Of a stretch of DNA of 64,000 bases, positions 1 to 10,879 are shown one piece after another; position 1 is the stretch's first letter; each line of letters opens with the position of its first letter. Source of the stretch: Austropuccinia psidii (taxonomy: Eukaryota > Basidiomycota > Pucciniomycetes > Pucciniales > Sphaerophragmiaceae). Under the pieces are notes generated by a model that did no database searches, had not been told where the DNA came from, and saw only the letters and a program-made list of their open reading frames with translations. The DNA is taken from the NCBI GenBank assembly GCA_023105745.1, contig JALGQZ010000001.1, positions 42,804,082 through 42,868,081 on the forward strand. Direction: 5' to 3'. A program made the position numbers and the translations under genes.

Positions 1-2420
1 ATGATAAATTTTTAATACAATACTAGCAGGGTGTTGACAAAAATTCTCAAGCAGAAAACAATGCAGTGGGTTTCAGGTCCAGAAATATTTCCAAAACTCA
101 TTTATTTCAGTTTGACACACTTTCAGAATAATAAACATAAGCTATCAGCAAGTAAAGTAAACATAAAAAATGAAAAGAATGCAATCAAACACAGTTAATT
201 GAATCAATATGAGGGAATTATAATTGAACTAAGCAAGATTTTATGTACAGACACATCTCAGAGAGGCTTGAAGTGAGTATGGTTTCCCTAATATATGAGA
301 AATAAAGTTTTATTTTCATAAAATATTATTTAGTTTTTAAAGAATAATAATCATAAATTTCAATTTTTCTGAATAAAGAAATAAAATATGAGTTTTAAGA
401 TTTCAGATTGAGAAGATATTTGGGTATCAAATAAAACAACATTATATTTAATCAATCAGAGCTATTACATAAAAAACATGGAACTCTGGGCTGCATAAAA
501 AAAACTTTTATTTATAAGCCATAGAATCATTTAAAGGTAATAAAGTAAGCTTAATCAAAAGTTTAGCTAAAATTGAAATTTATTCTATAAAACTTCTTTT
601 TATAAAATTAAATTATTGAGAGAGATTTAGTTTTTCATTTTGATAATAGAAACTTGACATTGGAATTAGATTATTTCTTATTTTTTCAAAATTCATAAAT
701 TATGTCAAAAATCAGGGAGTTTCTTAAGAGCAGAAATTTGAGTTCCAAGATAAAAATCATGATATTTTTTGTTAAAAAAATGGAAAATTATTTCAAAATT
801 TAAAAACTAATATTCCTGAGCCTTAATTCTCATACATTATTGATGTATTTCTGAATATTATTGAGAAATTCTTTGTATTACAGTTTTGCTACAATGATAG
901 TTAATTATATTCAGCTCTTTATTTAATTTTGGAATCTCTATATATTCTTCATGATTATTGTATTTTTGATATTTCTCTTCTTAAATCAAAAGGGGCTCAA
1001 GCCTCCATAATTCAGTTTAATTTTAGTATATTAAAGAAGCTTTTATTTTCATATTAAGCTGGGTATTTTAATACTTATTTATGTGTTGATCTCAAAATGA
1101 AAAATAAAAACAATAAGATTATTCTCAATTCAAGATGTTTTAATTTTTACTAATGGATTTAATCTATTTAGCAGAAATAATTGATAAATATTTCTTTCCA
1201 AATAGAATATAAATATATTCAGATTACCTTATTGGAGCAATTCTTCTTTGAAAAAATTTAGCTAAGCTCCCAAAATACCAAGTCAATGATTAATCATATG
1301 AGCTTTAGTAAATTTGTTTACTTCCTATTTATTAGTAAATAAATACAAATCTCCAAATATATATTCAGACTGCAATAAAGTCTCAATATGATATATTCTG
1401 ATGTAGCCTTCATTACTTATAGTATTTCTCTTCGATAGTAAGCCAATTTAGCTAATTGATTTGAACTTCAAGAAGAACTTATCCTTTTGTTGAAAAAGAT
1501 AATACAGCTAGGTGAGTGTTTATAAGATTTAGATACCTCCATGTTATTGGCTTAAAGAAGGTTCCATTTTATTAATAAAATTGAGTTTTTCTGTTTCTTT
1601 TTCAATTCATGTTCTTCTTATGGAAAATTTGAAACAGCCTAAAAATAATAGACTTATAAAAAATAAATTAAATGAAAAAGTTCAAAAAACTATTGTATTT
1701 TCATATATATCTTATGAGAATCTTGTTTTTGAAGTTGTAAATAATATCAAGTGGGATAATATGATATTGATTATTCTCCATAAAATGTGAAATGAATTTT
1801 AAAGTAACTTTTAAAGTTGCATAATGCATGAGATTTTTTGAATAAACGTTTTCAGATTATCTCCAACTGTGTCTGTAAATGCCTTCTTCAATGGGGTTTT
1901 ACAGAATATCTTTGGTACAGTTGAGCTTGTCTTAACAGATAACCCCCAAACCCATGTAATTTATAATCCACCAGGCTGGTTCCTGCTTAAAAATGGGGCA
2001 AAAACCATAAACTGTCCAACACAATAACCCATGTCCTTTTGGTCCACCAAATCTTGGTTTACTTCTCAAGACCCATACATTCCTTTTTTTACTTTTTTTT
2101 CATCCAAATGCCTTTCCTCCAGAACTGATTTTTGCCACATGAAGTGGCAATACAATCTTCTTTTCTCCCTTTTAACAAAAGCCTGGCTTGAAAATAATCA
2201 CAAAAGAAATTGATTAAATAGAAATTGATAACTGTGAAACAAGACCCAATGCACTCAAAAAGTCTATAAATCAAAAATAAAAACCAGATCTTTCACAAGC
2301 AAAAAAATGGTGATATTACCACATAAGATGAATAATGGCCTGATTGAAGAGAACCTCATTTTCAATAAGCTCCTTAAATGAAATAAAATATCTACAAAAG
2401 AACAAAAAACATGGTTCTAG
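1..2420. other. AT-rich flank, no supported gene
   Basis: The left flank of the nested retrotransposon block is strongly AT-rich. Open frames here are short (under about 70 codons), lack recognisable motifs and overlap one another on both strands. I see no LTR ends, no target-site duplication and no RNA gene. The stretch around 1860-2300 has somewhat more mixed composition and may be a decayed repeat, but I cannot assign it. Confidence 0.5.
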
Positions 2421-2472
2421 CAAGATGAGGAAAGTTATGGCTGTAAAAAATGTCAAAGCTGATGACATTTTG
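2421..2472 (+). pseudogene. Left part of a relic coding segment split by element B
   Basis: Read in the frame that begins at 2421, this short stretch encodes a hydrophilic peptide with a C-x2-C pair and then two stop codons. When element B and one copy of its TTTTG duplication are ignored, the same frame runs on into 47130-47350, which also looks coding. The two pieces are therefore probably parts of one old, already decayed gene or transposon ORF interrupted by B. The product is not recognised. Confidence 0.3.
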
Positions 2473-2623
2473 TGTAAGGTGTGGATATGAAACTTTGATT
2501 AAAAATCAAGTACTTTTTCTGTCCTCAAAATTTGTGTAAGGTAAAAATCAATTGAAAATAGTAAGAAATATTATTCTTAAGAGAAAACACACCAATCTTA
2601 TTTTCTATAACTTTATTAGTATA
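2473..2623 (-). repeat. Element B 3' LTR, first fragment
   Basis: This is the terminal 151 bp of B's 3' LTR, beginning TGTAAGGTGTGG on the plus strand. It is nearly identical to the start of the B 5' LTR at 34532 in the same orientation. The LTR is cut at 2623 by element A and resumes at 23097; GTATA (2619-2623 and 23092-23096) is the duplication made by A. Confidence 0.9.
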
Positions 2624-4478
2624 TGTGAGCCTTGAGGTATATTTTACATACCCAAATAGGCCACACTTATCTTAAAAAGAAATTTTGAATTATGAATAAC
2701 TCATAACTCATACATATATCCAAAATTAATCATTTTTGATTTCAGAAAAGATGAATAACTTTTTATTGAGTAACTAAATCCATGGATTTAAGGCCAGATT
2801 TGGATTCTACACTAAAATTCACCTAGGGTAGCTCCATAGAGTGAATAAGCTCAAATTAACTCTTTGAGGTGGTAATATGGAAAATACTTCAATACCACAT
2901 AAAAGATCTGTGAAAATTTTTGTTTTTCTTAATTTCATGCCAAAATAATGGGAATGTGAGGAATCCCATGTTACATATACACTAAGAATAGTGTTATGCA
3001 TATTTTGAGCACCTAATATCATGGTATTCTTACATGGACATTTGGTACACCCATAGTAGATATCTTACTTGAAGCTTAATTTTCTATTTTGACATGAAAA
3101 ATAGGCAAGGGGGACAAAAGACATCAAAGAGAGCCAGGGTACCCAACTTCTGAGGCCTCAGAGGCGTGGACAGCTCCAAAGCTTGGATCCATGGCTGATC
3201 TTGGCCTAATTGGTAAACTAAAACCTTTTGGGAACTTGGTTACCATGTTACAACTACTGTAAATCTTAAGAAAATAGCAAATAACCTGCTATTTTGACGT
3301 GCCAAGGAGGTGAAAAGCTACTTAGACTCCTTTAACCATGTCAATTCTTAATGATTTTCCATGGATAAACCCCAAAAGAGTAATTAAAACCCTTTTTGGA
3401 CTTGTATCCATTGATTTACCTCATAGCAACCAGTTAAACACTGATATTTGCAATTCTATGTAGAAATGAGGTAAAAACTTCAAAAATTCATTCAAAATAC
3501 AATTCTCAATGAATCTTTCTGAAACTTTCAGGAATAATGGAGAACTGTATTATCTATGGTAAAACCAAAAAAAATTACAGTTTTACTAGTAAGATTAAAA
3601 AGTTTTACTTACAGTCCATTTTTGACTATTCTACGTGAAACACTGAATCTTCAAAAATTTACAGTAATTACAACCTGTGATGAAATTGGCAATAACATTG
3701 ATAAATTTGAGAAATCAATGATTATTTTGGAATAAAAGAAGATTTACAGATGTTACTCCTTTTATTCTTAACCATATTGGGGTTGGTAGTCACATAAAAG
3801 CATCAATTAAGTAATTATGATAATCTTACATGACAACAGATGATGAAATCAATAATCCAAAAGGGTTTATTGTTTTCTCACTCACTGGTTTTTCAGTTTG
3901 CTCCATGGCATGCCTCTGTGAGCTGTTGTTGACTTAAAAGAGGCCTCCTCTTGCTGTTTTTTCCAGATCATCATCATCTTATTATCATTTAAATCATTAT
4001 TACCAACAAGTAAGTATTAGTTATAGCTATTCTTAAGTGTTTTAAATCTTTCAGAATCAATCAGAAAGACGTGAAATCATAGAATCCAACTATATATTGT
4101 TGTAATACTGTTATAAATTCATTTTGATCCTTAAAATCCACAATTCTACGTCAAATCTCTCTATCTTATCTTTCAATAAGTTCTTTGGAATATTAGTGAG
4201 TGATTTATTTTTAATTCTTAAATTTTTTCTCCAAAAATAGATTTCTTCAAGAATTACCATTATAATTATTCTTGCAAAAGATAATTATATATTAAAATCT
4301 TCTTGTAGACAATTACTTACTCACTGTTAAAATCACTAGTAGTGTTTAACATGTGAAATAACTCTTTAACTATTTAATTGTGGTTATAATTACATTTTGT
4401 TATTATATTTCATAAGAACAGTAATAGTACTGTTGATTAATAGTAATATTATCATCAGTTTCATAGACAAATCTTACA
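2624..4478 (+). repeat. Element A 5' LTR
   Basis: This 1855-bp LTR starts TGTGAGCCTTGAGG and ends CTTACA, the usual TG...CA. It matches 21167-23091 along its length. It contains no supported gene; the small ORF at 2819-3022 recurs in the partner LTR but shows no protein-like constraint. A reverse-orientation relative is present at 54129-55989. Confidence 0.92.
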
Positions 4479-4480
4479 TT

Positions 4481-4493
4481 TGGGGGCCTGGCC
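4481..4493 (+). promoter_or_regulatory. Primer binding site of element A
   Basis: Two bases after the LTR end lies TGGGGGCCTGGCC. It begins with TGG, which pairs with the CCA tail of a tRNA, and the next bases would pair with a GC-rich acceptor stem. Elements C (39441) and B (34529 on minus) have nearly the same site at the same 2-base offset. The tRNA species cannot be named from sequence alone. Confidence 0.65.
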
Positions 4494-4863
4494 GTGTTTT
4501 TTGAACCTTGTACCCTTAATTGATATATTTTTAAGTTCTGAAATATATAAATTTAATAATTTTTTCTTTCATTTTAAAGTTAAAATAATTCTTATTTTTG
4601 AAATTGTTTTTGAAATCTTTTCATTGAGGAATTTGGTTTGATTTTATACTGTTTTTACAGATGGCTTTTTCACATCCAAACACTTATAAAATTATTCTTT
4701 GAGTTACTCTGAATTAATTTTCATTCAAAATCTTAAATTTTAATTTTTTTTCTTTAAAACGAATAATTTTTTTAATATTAAAAAATATAAAACTTATAAA
4801 AAATCTTTAAAAATATTTTAAAAAAAGTATAAATTTTTTTTTCTTTTATAATTTTTTTTCTAG

Positions 4864-5850
4864 TGTCTTTAATCAAATACTGTGCAGCTGGAAACAGACT
4901 CAGTAAAAGATATATCACTAGTCCAGAATCTTCAGAAGTAGAATCTGAAGACAGTATTGAGGTGCAAATTGCTAAAAGAGGAACCTTATTTAGCTCAGAT
5001 AAGACTAAATTACCACCAAAGGGTGTGTATTTTATCTTATATTTTCACCTTTTATCTTTAAATTGACCTGAAAATGGTGCATACCAGAAATGAAAGCAAC
5101 CATTTAGTCCAACCAGATGGATGTGGACAGAGAGGAGGCAAGACCAAATCCAGAAGTGCCAAGTCTTCCACAAGAAAGACACATTTGGAGGATGCCAGAG
5201 TTGCCCCCATTCCCCAAGGTCTGTACCCACAGATTTTGACGTGAATTCTGAGCCTGAACTGATTCATGACAATATTTCCAGGGCTGAACCATTTTCAAGT
5301 GGAAGCAATAGAAATATATCAATGCCAGTGCAAAAACTGGTTCAGAGCAGCCAAAGAAGAGGAGTGGGAAATATGCCCAAGCCTTTGGCAGGGGGCCATG
5401 AACTCCTACTTACACATCAAGAGCTTTCTGGGTCAGGAGAAGACCATAGAACTCTTAGGAGGATGGAGCCCCCTGTCTTTCAACGACAAGGTCAAAAAGA
5501 TAAAGAATTGGTTGAAGAACCAAAGTCTTTTATCCATAGACCAGAAGAAGGAACTGGAAATGACTCCAGCTTTGGAGACAGAGGCCCCAGTGGCCTCTGC
5601 CAGCTCCAAACCAGCTCCAGAAATGTCCAAAGACAAGCCCAAAGGACCTCAGAAGAAGCAGAGAGGTCCCAAGAACCATCAAGGCAATGGCAAAGGAAAA
5701 GCCAATTGGCACAGACCTTACCCACAGGGGTACAGGATCGCCAAATTGGAGCCTTCAGCTGTGGACAGTGTGTTCAACATGGCCAGAACTCTCATGGAAT
5801 TCACAGCCAAGGAGCAGGAAAGGATGAACAGAACCTTTCCACGCAAATAG
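4864..5850 (+). CDS. Element A ORF1, spliced small first ORF
   Basis: The confident part is the open frame 5266-5850 (about 194 codons). It has a W/F-rich N-terminal part, a conserved block with MNSYL, FLGQEKT and GW.PL, then a Lys/Pro-rich linker and a conserved tail containing PYPQGYRI and MARTLMEF. The same protein is recognisable in B, C and F. An upstream exon, 4864-5022, follows a pyrimidine-rich TTTTTCTAG acceptor and ends at a G/GTGTGT donor, in the same phase as the first intron of B and C. How it joins to 5266 is unclear because that frame meets a stop near 5239, so a further intron or a mutation is needed. Function unknown; position suggests a Gag-like structural protein. It overlaps the gag-pol frame, which is offset by -1. 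Confidence 0.65.
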
Positions 5851-7766
5851 ATCATGTAAAAAGAGTTATTAATGTAGAAATTGGTAAACTTGATTTAAAC
5901 TTAACTAAAATAACATTGGATATTAATGATTTGAAAAAACATGACAAGAAATATACTGAATGGTATGAATTAACAAATGCCAAATTTGATTCAATTATCA
6001 ATGCTTGTAGCAGAATTGAGAGTACATGTCAGATTCAGAATGATGAAATGGAAGATCTCTCTATTTTCAAAATGAATGATCAACTTAAAACTCTACAAGA
6101 TCATGTCTTGAAGATAGTTGAAAATACCAATCAGTTTGCTACACATTTAGCAAAAAGTAACAGTGAAAGGCAGAAGTTAAAAAATGAAATCATTGCAAAT
6201 GTAGAACAAATTCATAAGAATTATGAACCACATATGCCAAGAAATTCTACACCTTTGACTGAAGAAAAACTTTCTGTTAAAGGAAGTTTTACCTCACTTT
6301 TAGGAGAAAATATTGTCTCTGTTAAAGATATTCCCAAATTGGAAGAATGGCCAACATTCTCTGGTGAAGGGGAATATAACCACATTGAGTTCATCAGGAC
6401 TATTGATATGTTGCAGGAAGACCTTAATATACCTGATGAAATCATAGTGGGTAAATTACACTGTCTGTTTACCAAGACTGCAAAGAAATGGTATTACAAG
6501 ATGAGGATAGATCATGGGAAACATGATTGGTCTTGGTGGAAATCTGAAGTGATTACCAAATGGGCCAATAATTCCTGGAGGTTTAGAATGGAGAATGATT
6601 TTGAAAGTTCCATTTTTAACTCAGAGAAAGATAAACCACTTACTTGGTTCTTCAAGCAAAAAGACATATTATCTGCTTTACACCCAGATATGTCTGACAC
6701 TATGATTAATATGAAAATATTAAGAAAGTGTGGAGGAGAACTGGAACATGCTATCAAAAGCAGATGTGTAGAACCCTGTTCAACAGAGGACTACATTAAT
6801 GCAATGGAAGATATCATTACCAGAACAAGAATTGGTAAAACTTGGACTAAAATCCCTATGGAATCCAAGATGGTCCCAAAGATTCCCAGAGAAGATAAAA
6901 GACCAGAAAGACCTGTCTTGAAGTGTCATAAGTGTGGAAGTACTTCACATTTAGCAAACACTTGCACCACAAAGACAAAAATCAATGAAGTTCAAGTCAT
7001 TGAAGAAATTCAGTGTACTGAAGAGAAAGAAGAATCTGATCAAGATTCTGAAGTCTCTGAAGATACACCACTGGAGGACTATCCCATTGAAAACATTACA
7101 GCTTTCTTTGAGGTCACAGAAGTCCATACCCACTTGCCACAGTACAGTGAGGATTGCTGCAACATGATCAATGTCCAAGATGCCAGAATGCGTAAAACAA
7201 AACCTGCTAGAGGAAAAGGTTACACTGCTGGAGCATCCTGTATTACATCAGTTTTGATGAGTGATATTGAAGCCAAAGTAAATTTGGATACAGGGGCATT
7301 TTGCACATGTGTGGGCAAAGATTATCTCCAAGTGATACTTCCTGAATGGAAAAACCATCTATTACCAATAGAAGGTGTGCAATTTAGTAGTGCCAGTAGC
7401 AATATGTACTCCTTGGGTATATTAGACACTAATCTTGTATTTCCACACCCAGCAGGAAGTGTAAGTATGAAAACTGAGATTGTAGTAATGGATAATTGCA
7501 CATCTCAGCACATCATTCTTGGAAATGATTACTTAAATATTTATGGTATTGACATCAATAACCACAAAGACAGATATTTCACAATTGGGGATAACAAAAG
7601 ACAAAAATTTGCTTTTTCCAATATGCCAAAACAAATATCTGTGGTATCTTCTGTTAAGGATACTTATAAAGATGAATTTGTGTCTAATCGACTTGTTGAA
7701 GCACAAATCAATCCATCATTATCACCAAAAATGAGGAATGAACTTATTGATGTGTTATACACATAA
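5121..7766 (+). CDS. Element A ORF2: Gag with zinc knuckle plus aspartic protease
   Basis: This is an 881-codon frame. Its first 240 codons lie opposite ORF1 in the -1 frame. From about codon 245 it encodes a helical coiled-coil-rich Gag, then a retrotransposon-gag-like core (EWPTFSGEGEYNHIEFI near 6340), a CCHC zinc knuckle CHKCGSTSHLANTC (near 6925), an acidic linker, and a retropepsin-like protease with the active-site triad DTGA near 7287 and a flap-side ILGNDYL. Gag and protease are in one frame, so a fused polyprotein is expected. The frame ends at TAA 7764-7766, although homology to RT N-terminal sequence continues in frame to the H insertion, so this stop is a mutation. The real start of ORF2 is uncertain. 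Confidence 0.82.
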   Translation: MWTERRQDQIQKCQVFHKKDTFGGCQSCPHSPRSVPTDFDVNSEPELIHDNISRAEPFSSGSNRNISMPVQKLVQSSQRRGVGNMPKPLAGGHELLLTHQELSGSGEDHRTLRRMEPPVFQRQGQKDKELVEEPKSFIHRPEEGTGNDSSFGDRGPSGLCQLQTSSRNVQRQAQRTSEEAERSQEPSRQWQRKSQLAQTLPTGVQDRQIGAFSCGQCVQHGQNSHGIHSQGAGKDEQNLSTQIDHVKRVINVEIGKLDLNLTKITLDINDLKKHDKKYTEWYELTNAKFDSIINACSRIESTCQIQNDEMEDLSIFKMNDQLKTLQDHVLKIVENTNQFATHLAKSNSERQKLKNEIIANVEQIHKNYEPHMPRNSTPLTEEKLSVKGSFTSLLGENIVSVKDIPKLEEWPTFSGEGEYNHIEFIRTIDMLQEDLNIPDEIIVGKLHCLFTKTAKKWYYKMRIDHGKHDWSWWKSEVITKWANNSWRFRMENDFESSIFNSEKDKPLTWFFKQKDILSALHPDMSDTMINMKILRKCGGELEHAIKSRCVEPCSTEDYINAMEDIITRTRIGKTWTKIPMESKMVPKIPREDKRPERPVLKCHKCGSTSHLANTCTTKTKINEVQVIEEIQCTEEKEESDQDSEVSEDTPLEDYPIENITAFFEVTEVHTHLPQYSEDCCNMINVQDARMRKTKPARGKGYTAGASCITSVLMSDIEAKVNLDTGAFCTCVGKDYLQVILPEWKNHLLPIEGVQFSSASSNMYSLGILDTNLVFPHPAGSVSMKTEIVVMDNCTSQHIILGNDYLNIYGIDINNHKDRYFTIGDNKRQKFAFSNMPKQISVVSSVKDTYKDEFVSNRLVEAQINPSLSPKMRNELIDVLYT

Positions 7767-7808
7767 AATAATGCATTTCCCTCTGATAATGAACCTTTAG
7801 GTGCTATA

Positions 7809-8551
7809 TGTCACAGGGGCTCTTCGAAGTGAAGAGGGCCTGGCACTCACTTATGGAGGGCTCAAGGATAAGATAAAAGGGGATACACTTAAGAGTGTTA
7901 AAGATAAATTGCTAAAGAATAAATATAAGAAAAGCAGCAACAAAAGATAAGAGTAAAGAATAGAAGAGCCAACCACAAACAAGTCCAAGTCCACTGTTTC
8001 AACCTGTCAGAATGGGAAGAGAAGGGTTAATAAGGATATGGCCACCCAACTCATACTGTACAGGCAAAGAGAGAAATGCAAAGACTAACTTAAGATTAAA
8101 TAATTATAATACCCAAAATAAGGATAAGAGTAATTATAAAATAATAAATAAACTAAATTAATTAACTGGGGAAAAGTCCCCAGTGGGGAGAAAGAGGGGC
8201 TGGTATATGTGAGAATCACCAGCCCTGATCCAGAGAAGAATTTTCATGAGAATAATTGATTGTTGAATTGAGTCTGGCCAATACAGGTCCTGTACAGCTG
8301 TACAGAACCTGTACAAGAGGTGTGGTGTATTTGAGTGATCATACAGTTTCATACTGGTGTATTGAAACTGTATTGGGTGAATCCATCCTGTACAAGTATT
8401 GACAGGCTGTATTGATGTACCAAACTGTATGCATGTTTCAGAATGAAGATTGCTGAAGCTGACTGCTGATGCAGATACTGGATTTGCTGATTTGAGGTGT
8501 TTGAGTGGGTGTATGAATGAATACCCTTACCCCTGATGGATGGTTGTTACA
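7809..8551 (-). repeat. Element H 3' LTR (743 bp)
   Basis: On the plus strand it runs from TGTCACAGGGG to GGTTGTTACA. It matches 17286-18043 almost base for base but lacks 15 bp next to an ACTC repeat, consistent with slippage. It contains the perfect 16-bp palindrome CTGTACAGCTGTACAG at 8290-8305, a GGGGAAAAGTCCCC stem-loop just beside 8168, and the 14-base site 8154-8167 that is complementary to the primer site. Confidence 0.93.
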
Positions 8552-8564
8552 GTATCCCCCTCTT
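8552..8564 (-). promoter_or_regulatory. Polypurine tract of element H
   Basis: On the minus strand AAGAGGGGGATAC directly abuts the 3' LTR. A purine-rich run at this place primes plus-strand DNA synthesis in LTR retrotransposons. The match is by position and composition. Confidence 0.75.
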
Positions 8565-9123
8565 GAAACTGGTGGGCTCCTGAACACCATAATACCCTGC
8601 CACTGTTGAGTGGCATCTCAATATCCCCACATTTTTTCAAAAAATTTCTTCTTTTAATTTTCTTTCCTCTTGACCATTATCCTGAAAATCCTTCATTCCT
8701 TCTTCCCTGCCAAATTCAATTGATTCCCCCTTTTTCCAAGCTTGAGTGAGTATTCCTTCCAGAATATGCCATTCTTTTTCTTTTGATTCAATCAGCCATG
8801 CCTTGGGATATATCCCAGAATAAAGGCCATTGAGCACTTGTGCTCAGAAATTGGGGCTCAATGAGTATATGACTTGTACTCATTGGCCCAGACTTAATCC
8901 AATGAATGAGTGAAACTTTCCTCCAAGGGGTCTTGTCCCCATCATCCAAGGAATTGGCCTCAGACAGCCCTCCAAGTGGGTTTTGGGCTGTGGCCTCCAT
9001 CCTGAGTGATCTTGATGAAATTTGCTTTTTATGGCCTTTTAGGCCTTTTTGGGTGCTCTGGTGAAAAACCTTGATATATTGATTTTTGGCCTTTTTTGGC
9101 CCTTTTGAGTCTTTGGGATCCTA

Positions 9124-9165
9124 CGGTCCGCGGTCCGTGGTCCGTACGCCGCGGTCCGTGGTCCG
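9124..9165 (+). promoter_or_regulatory. Cluster of CGG-T-CCG palindromes upstream of the antisense gene
   Basis: Three perfect CGGTCCG heptamers (9124-9130, 9131-9137, 9152-9158) and two TGGTCCG variants (9138-9144, 9159-9165) sit in 42 bp. This is a sharp GC island about 300 bp upstream of the antisense gene start at 9463. Fungal Zn2Cys6 proteins typically bind paired CGG triplets, so this could be an operator for the neighbouring Zn2Cys6-like gene or for the element. That role is inference; the repeat itself is plain. Confidence 0.4.
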
Positions 9166-9462
9166 TGGGGGCTATTGGAGGCCCCCAGGACCAAAATGGA
9201 GCCCCTGGGCCCAAATTTGCTGGGGACCCAGGGTGACCAAGGGGTCCAGAAATGGCCCTGACCCATTTTTTACCCTACATGGCCTGGACCCATTGATGGG
9301 GTCCAGGACCATCAAGATCCTGGCCTCCCCAAAGTTGCAGGGGAGGCCCTGGGTGATGAGTTCAGCCCCAAAGGGGTATGAACCTTCACCTTAGAGGCTT
9401 TGAGGGGGGGCATAATTGAGTTATGGCCCCATTTCCTTGAGTCAAGTTCTTTTTTTCTTGAT

Positions 9463-10757
9463 ATGGAGTGGATTGATTCTGACGTCTTGAATCTTCTGCT
9501 TGCATATTCTTCAGTTATGAGTTCCAAACTGACTGAGCTCACTGAATCTTCCCCTTCTGCACCGCCACCGTCTATTCTTCATGGTTCTGGCGTCTTCAGT
9601 CGATTGTCTTCTCCTTCTATGGCGTCTTCTGGCCATTTTGACCCCTCCCAAACATATGATGGGTTCAGAGCAGTTGAAGTCCTTGATCCTGCCTGTACTG
9701 AGTGTTTGGCCAGGGGTAAGGATTGCTTTCAACATTACAATCCTCGATCGTCAAAATGCCATTTCTGCTTTATTAGGAAGAAGCCATGCCGCCGTACCGG
9801 ATCAACTTTGTCCCGGGTCAAGAGAAACTTGTTGAGTAGGAAGGATGGGCCTTATGGGCAGGAATTCCCCATTCTTGAGGAGCCTACCCCTGATGCCACT
9901 TCTGGATTTTCTCAATGTGAGTGCTTTGCATATTTTGATTGAATTGGTGCTGATATCTTGATGTAGTGACTGGTTCCAGGCAGAGGGGTGTGGCCAGATG
10001 GACTAATATTGGAGGGTCGATTCCAATTGGTGGTAGGCCCATCCACTACAGCTCAGAAATTCCAATTTCAAGGACCAATGCTGATGGAGTGGTGAAAGTA
10101 GTGAAGAAGCTAAGAAGAATTGTTGATTCCCCATCAGATCCAGATGCTGAAGGAAGTGATGAGTTGGATGGTGAAGAAGTTCAAGTTATTCCCCATTCAA
10201 GTGGCCATCCATCCAGCAATTCCTCCTCTCAACCTCTTGCCAACACCAGATTCCAAAGTCAAGTCATTCCCAGTACTCCAAGAACCTTTCAACCAATGCT
10301 TGCCTCTATTCCTACAACCCTTCCTCCTCCTTCACCAACTACTTCCCATACCACCAGGCCTGCCTTGATTCCAGCAGTAAGACCATCACCAGTTCAACAG
10401 CCTAGAAACTCACCCATAACCACCTCCCGTCAACTCCAACCTGTGGCCAGCTCCAGCAGAAGAAGAGATGGATTATCCCCTTTGCCGTTTCCTGCCGCCC
10501 AAGTCTTCCAAAGAAGAGAACGTTGGCCTATCCGGGTTACCAGAGAAGATCCCAACGCGGCTAGTGAAAATCAAGATGCTGTGGCCAGATTGTTCAGGAG
10601 GGTTGATAGAAATAGCAGAGAGGTGATTATGTATGCCAATGACAGGACTATTCCAGGTACTGCTTCTGAAGAGATGGCTGCAAAATTTGCCTGGTATGAG
10701 GATGAGTTGATAAATGACTTCCAGAGAACTTTTGATGACTTGGGTAGAGATAACTAG
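9463..10757 (+). CDS. Antisense accessory gene of element H: Zn2Cys6-like protein, two exons
   Basis: Exon 1 is 9463-9916 and exon 2 is 9967-10757. The 50-bp intron begins GTGAGT, has a CTGAT branch-like site and ends GTAG; splicing keeps phase and gives 414 aa. Residues 78-109 hold six cysteines spaced C-x2-C-x6-C-x10-C-x2-C-x6-C, which fits the fungal Zn(II)2Cys6 binuclear cluster of Gal4-type DNA-binding proteins; basic residues follow (RR, then RVKRNLLSRK). Next comes a long Ser/Pro-rich linker and a conserved-looking C-terminal region (about 350-414) rich in acidic and aromatic residues. The gene runs opposite to gag-pol between pol and the 3' LTR. The start could instead be ATG 9517 (MSSKLTEL). 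No fungal transcription-factor middle domain was seen. A nuclear DNA-binding role is inferred only from cysteine spacing. I recall similar hypothetical proteins in rust gene sets, unverified. Confidence 0.75.
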
Positions 10758-10879
10758 TTTCCTTTTCCTTGTTTGTGTTTGGTTTGGCTTCTATCCCCAA
10801 TCTTATAAATACTAAAAAATAAAAAATAAAAAAGATAATGGAACCTCCCAATACATGATTTGGGGAGGGGATGCTGCTG

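Noticed and set aside
2819..3022. Small minus-strand ORF recurring at 21394-21579 and, in reverse orientation, at 55477-55779
   Set aside because: It is part of the A/L LTRs; recurrence reflects LTR copies, and the frames end at different places.
9029..9394. ORFs on both strands in the GC-rich region upstream of the antisense gene
   Set aside because: Low-complexity Gly/Pro/Arg products, open on both strands because of GC content; no conserved motif or start context.
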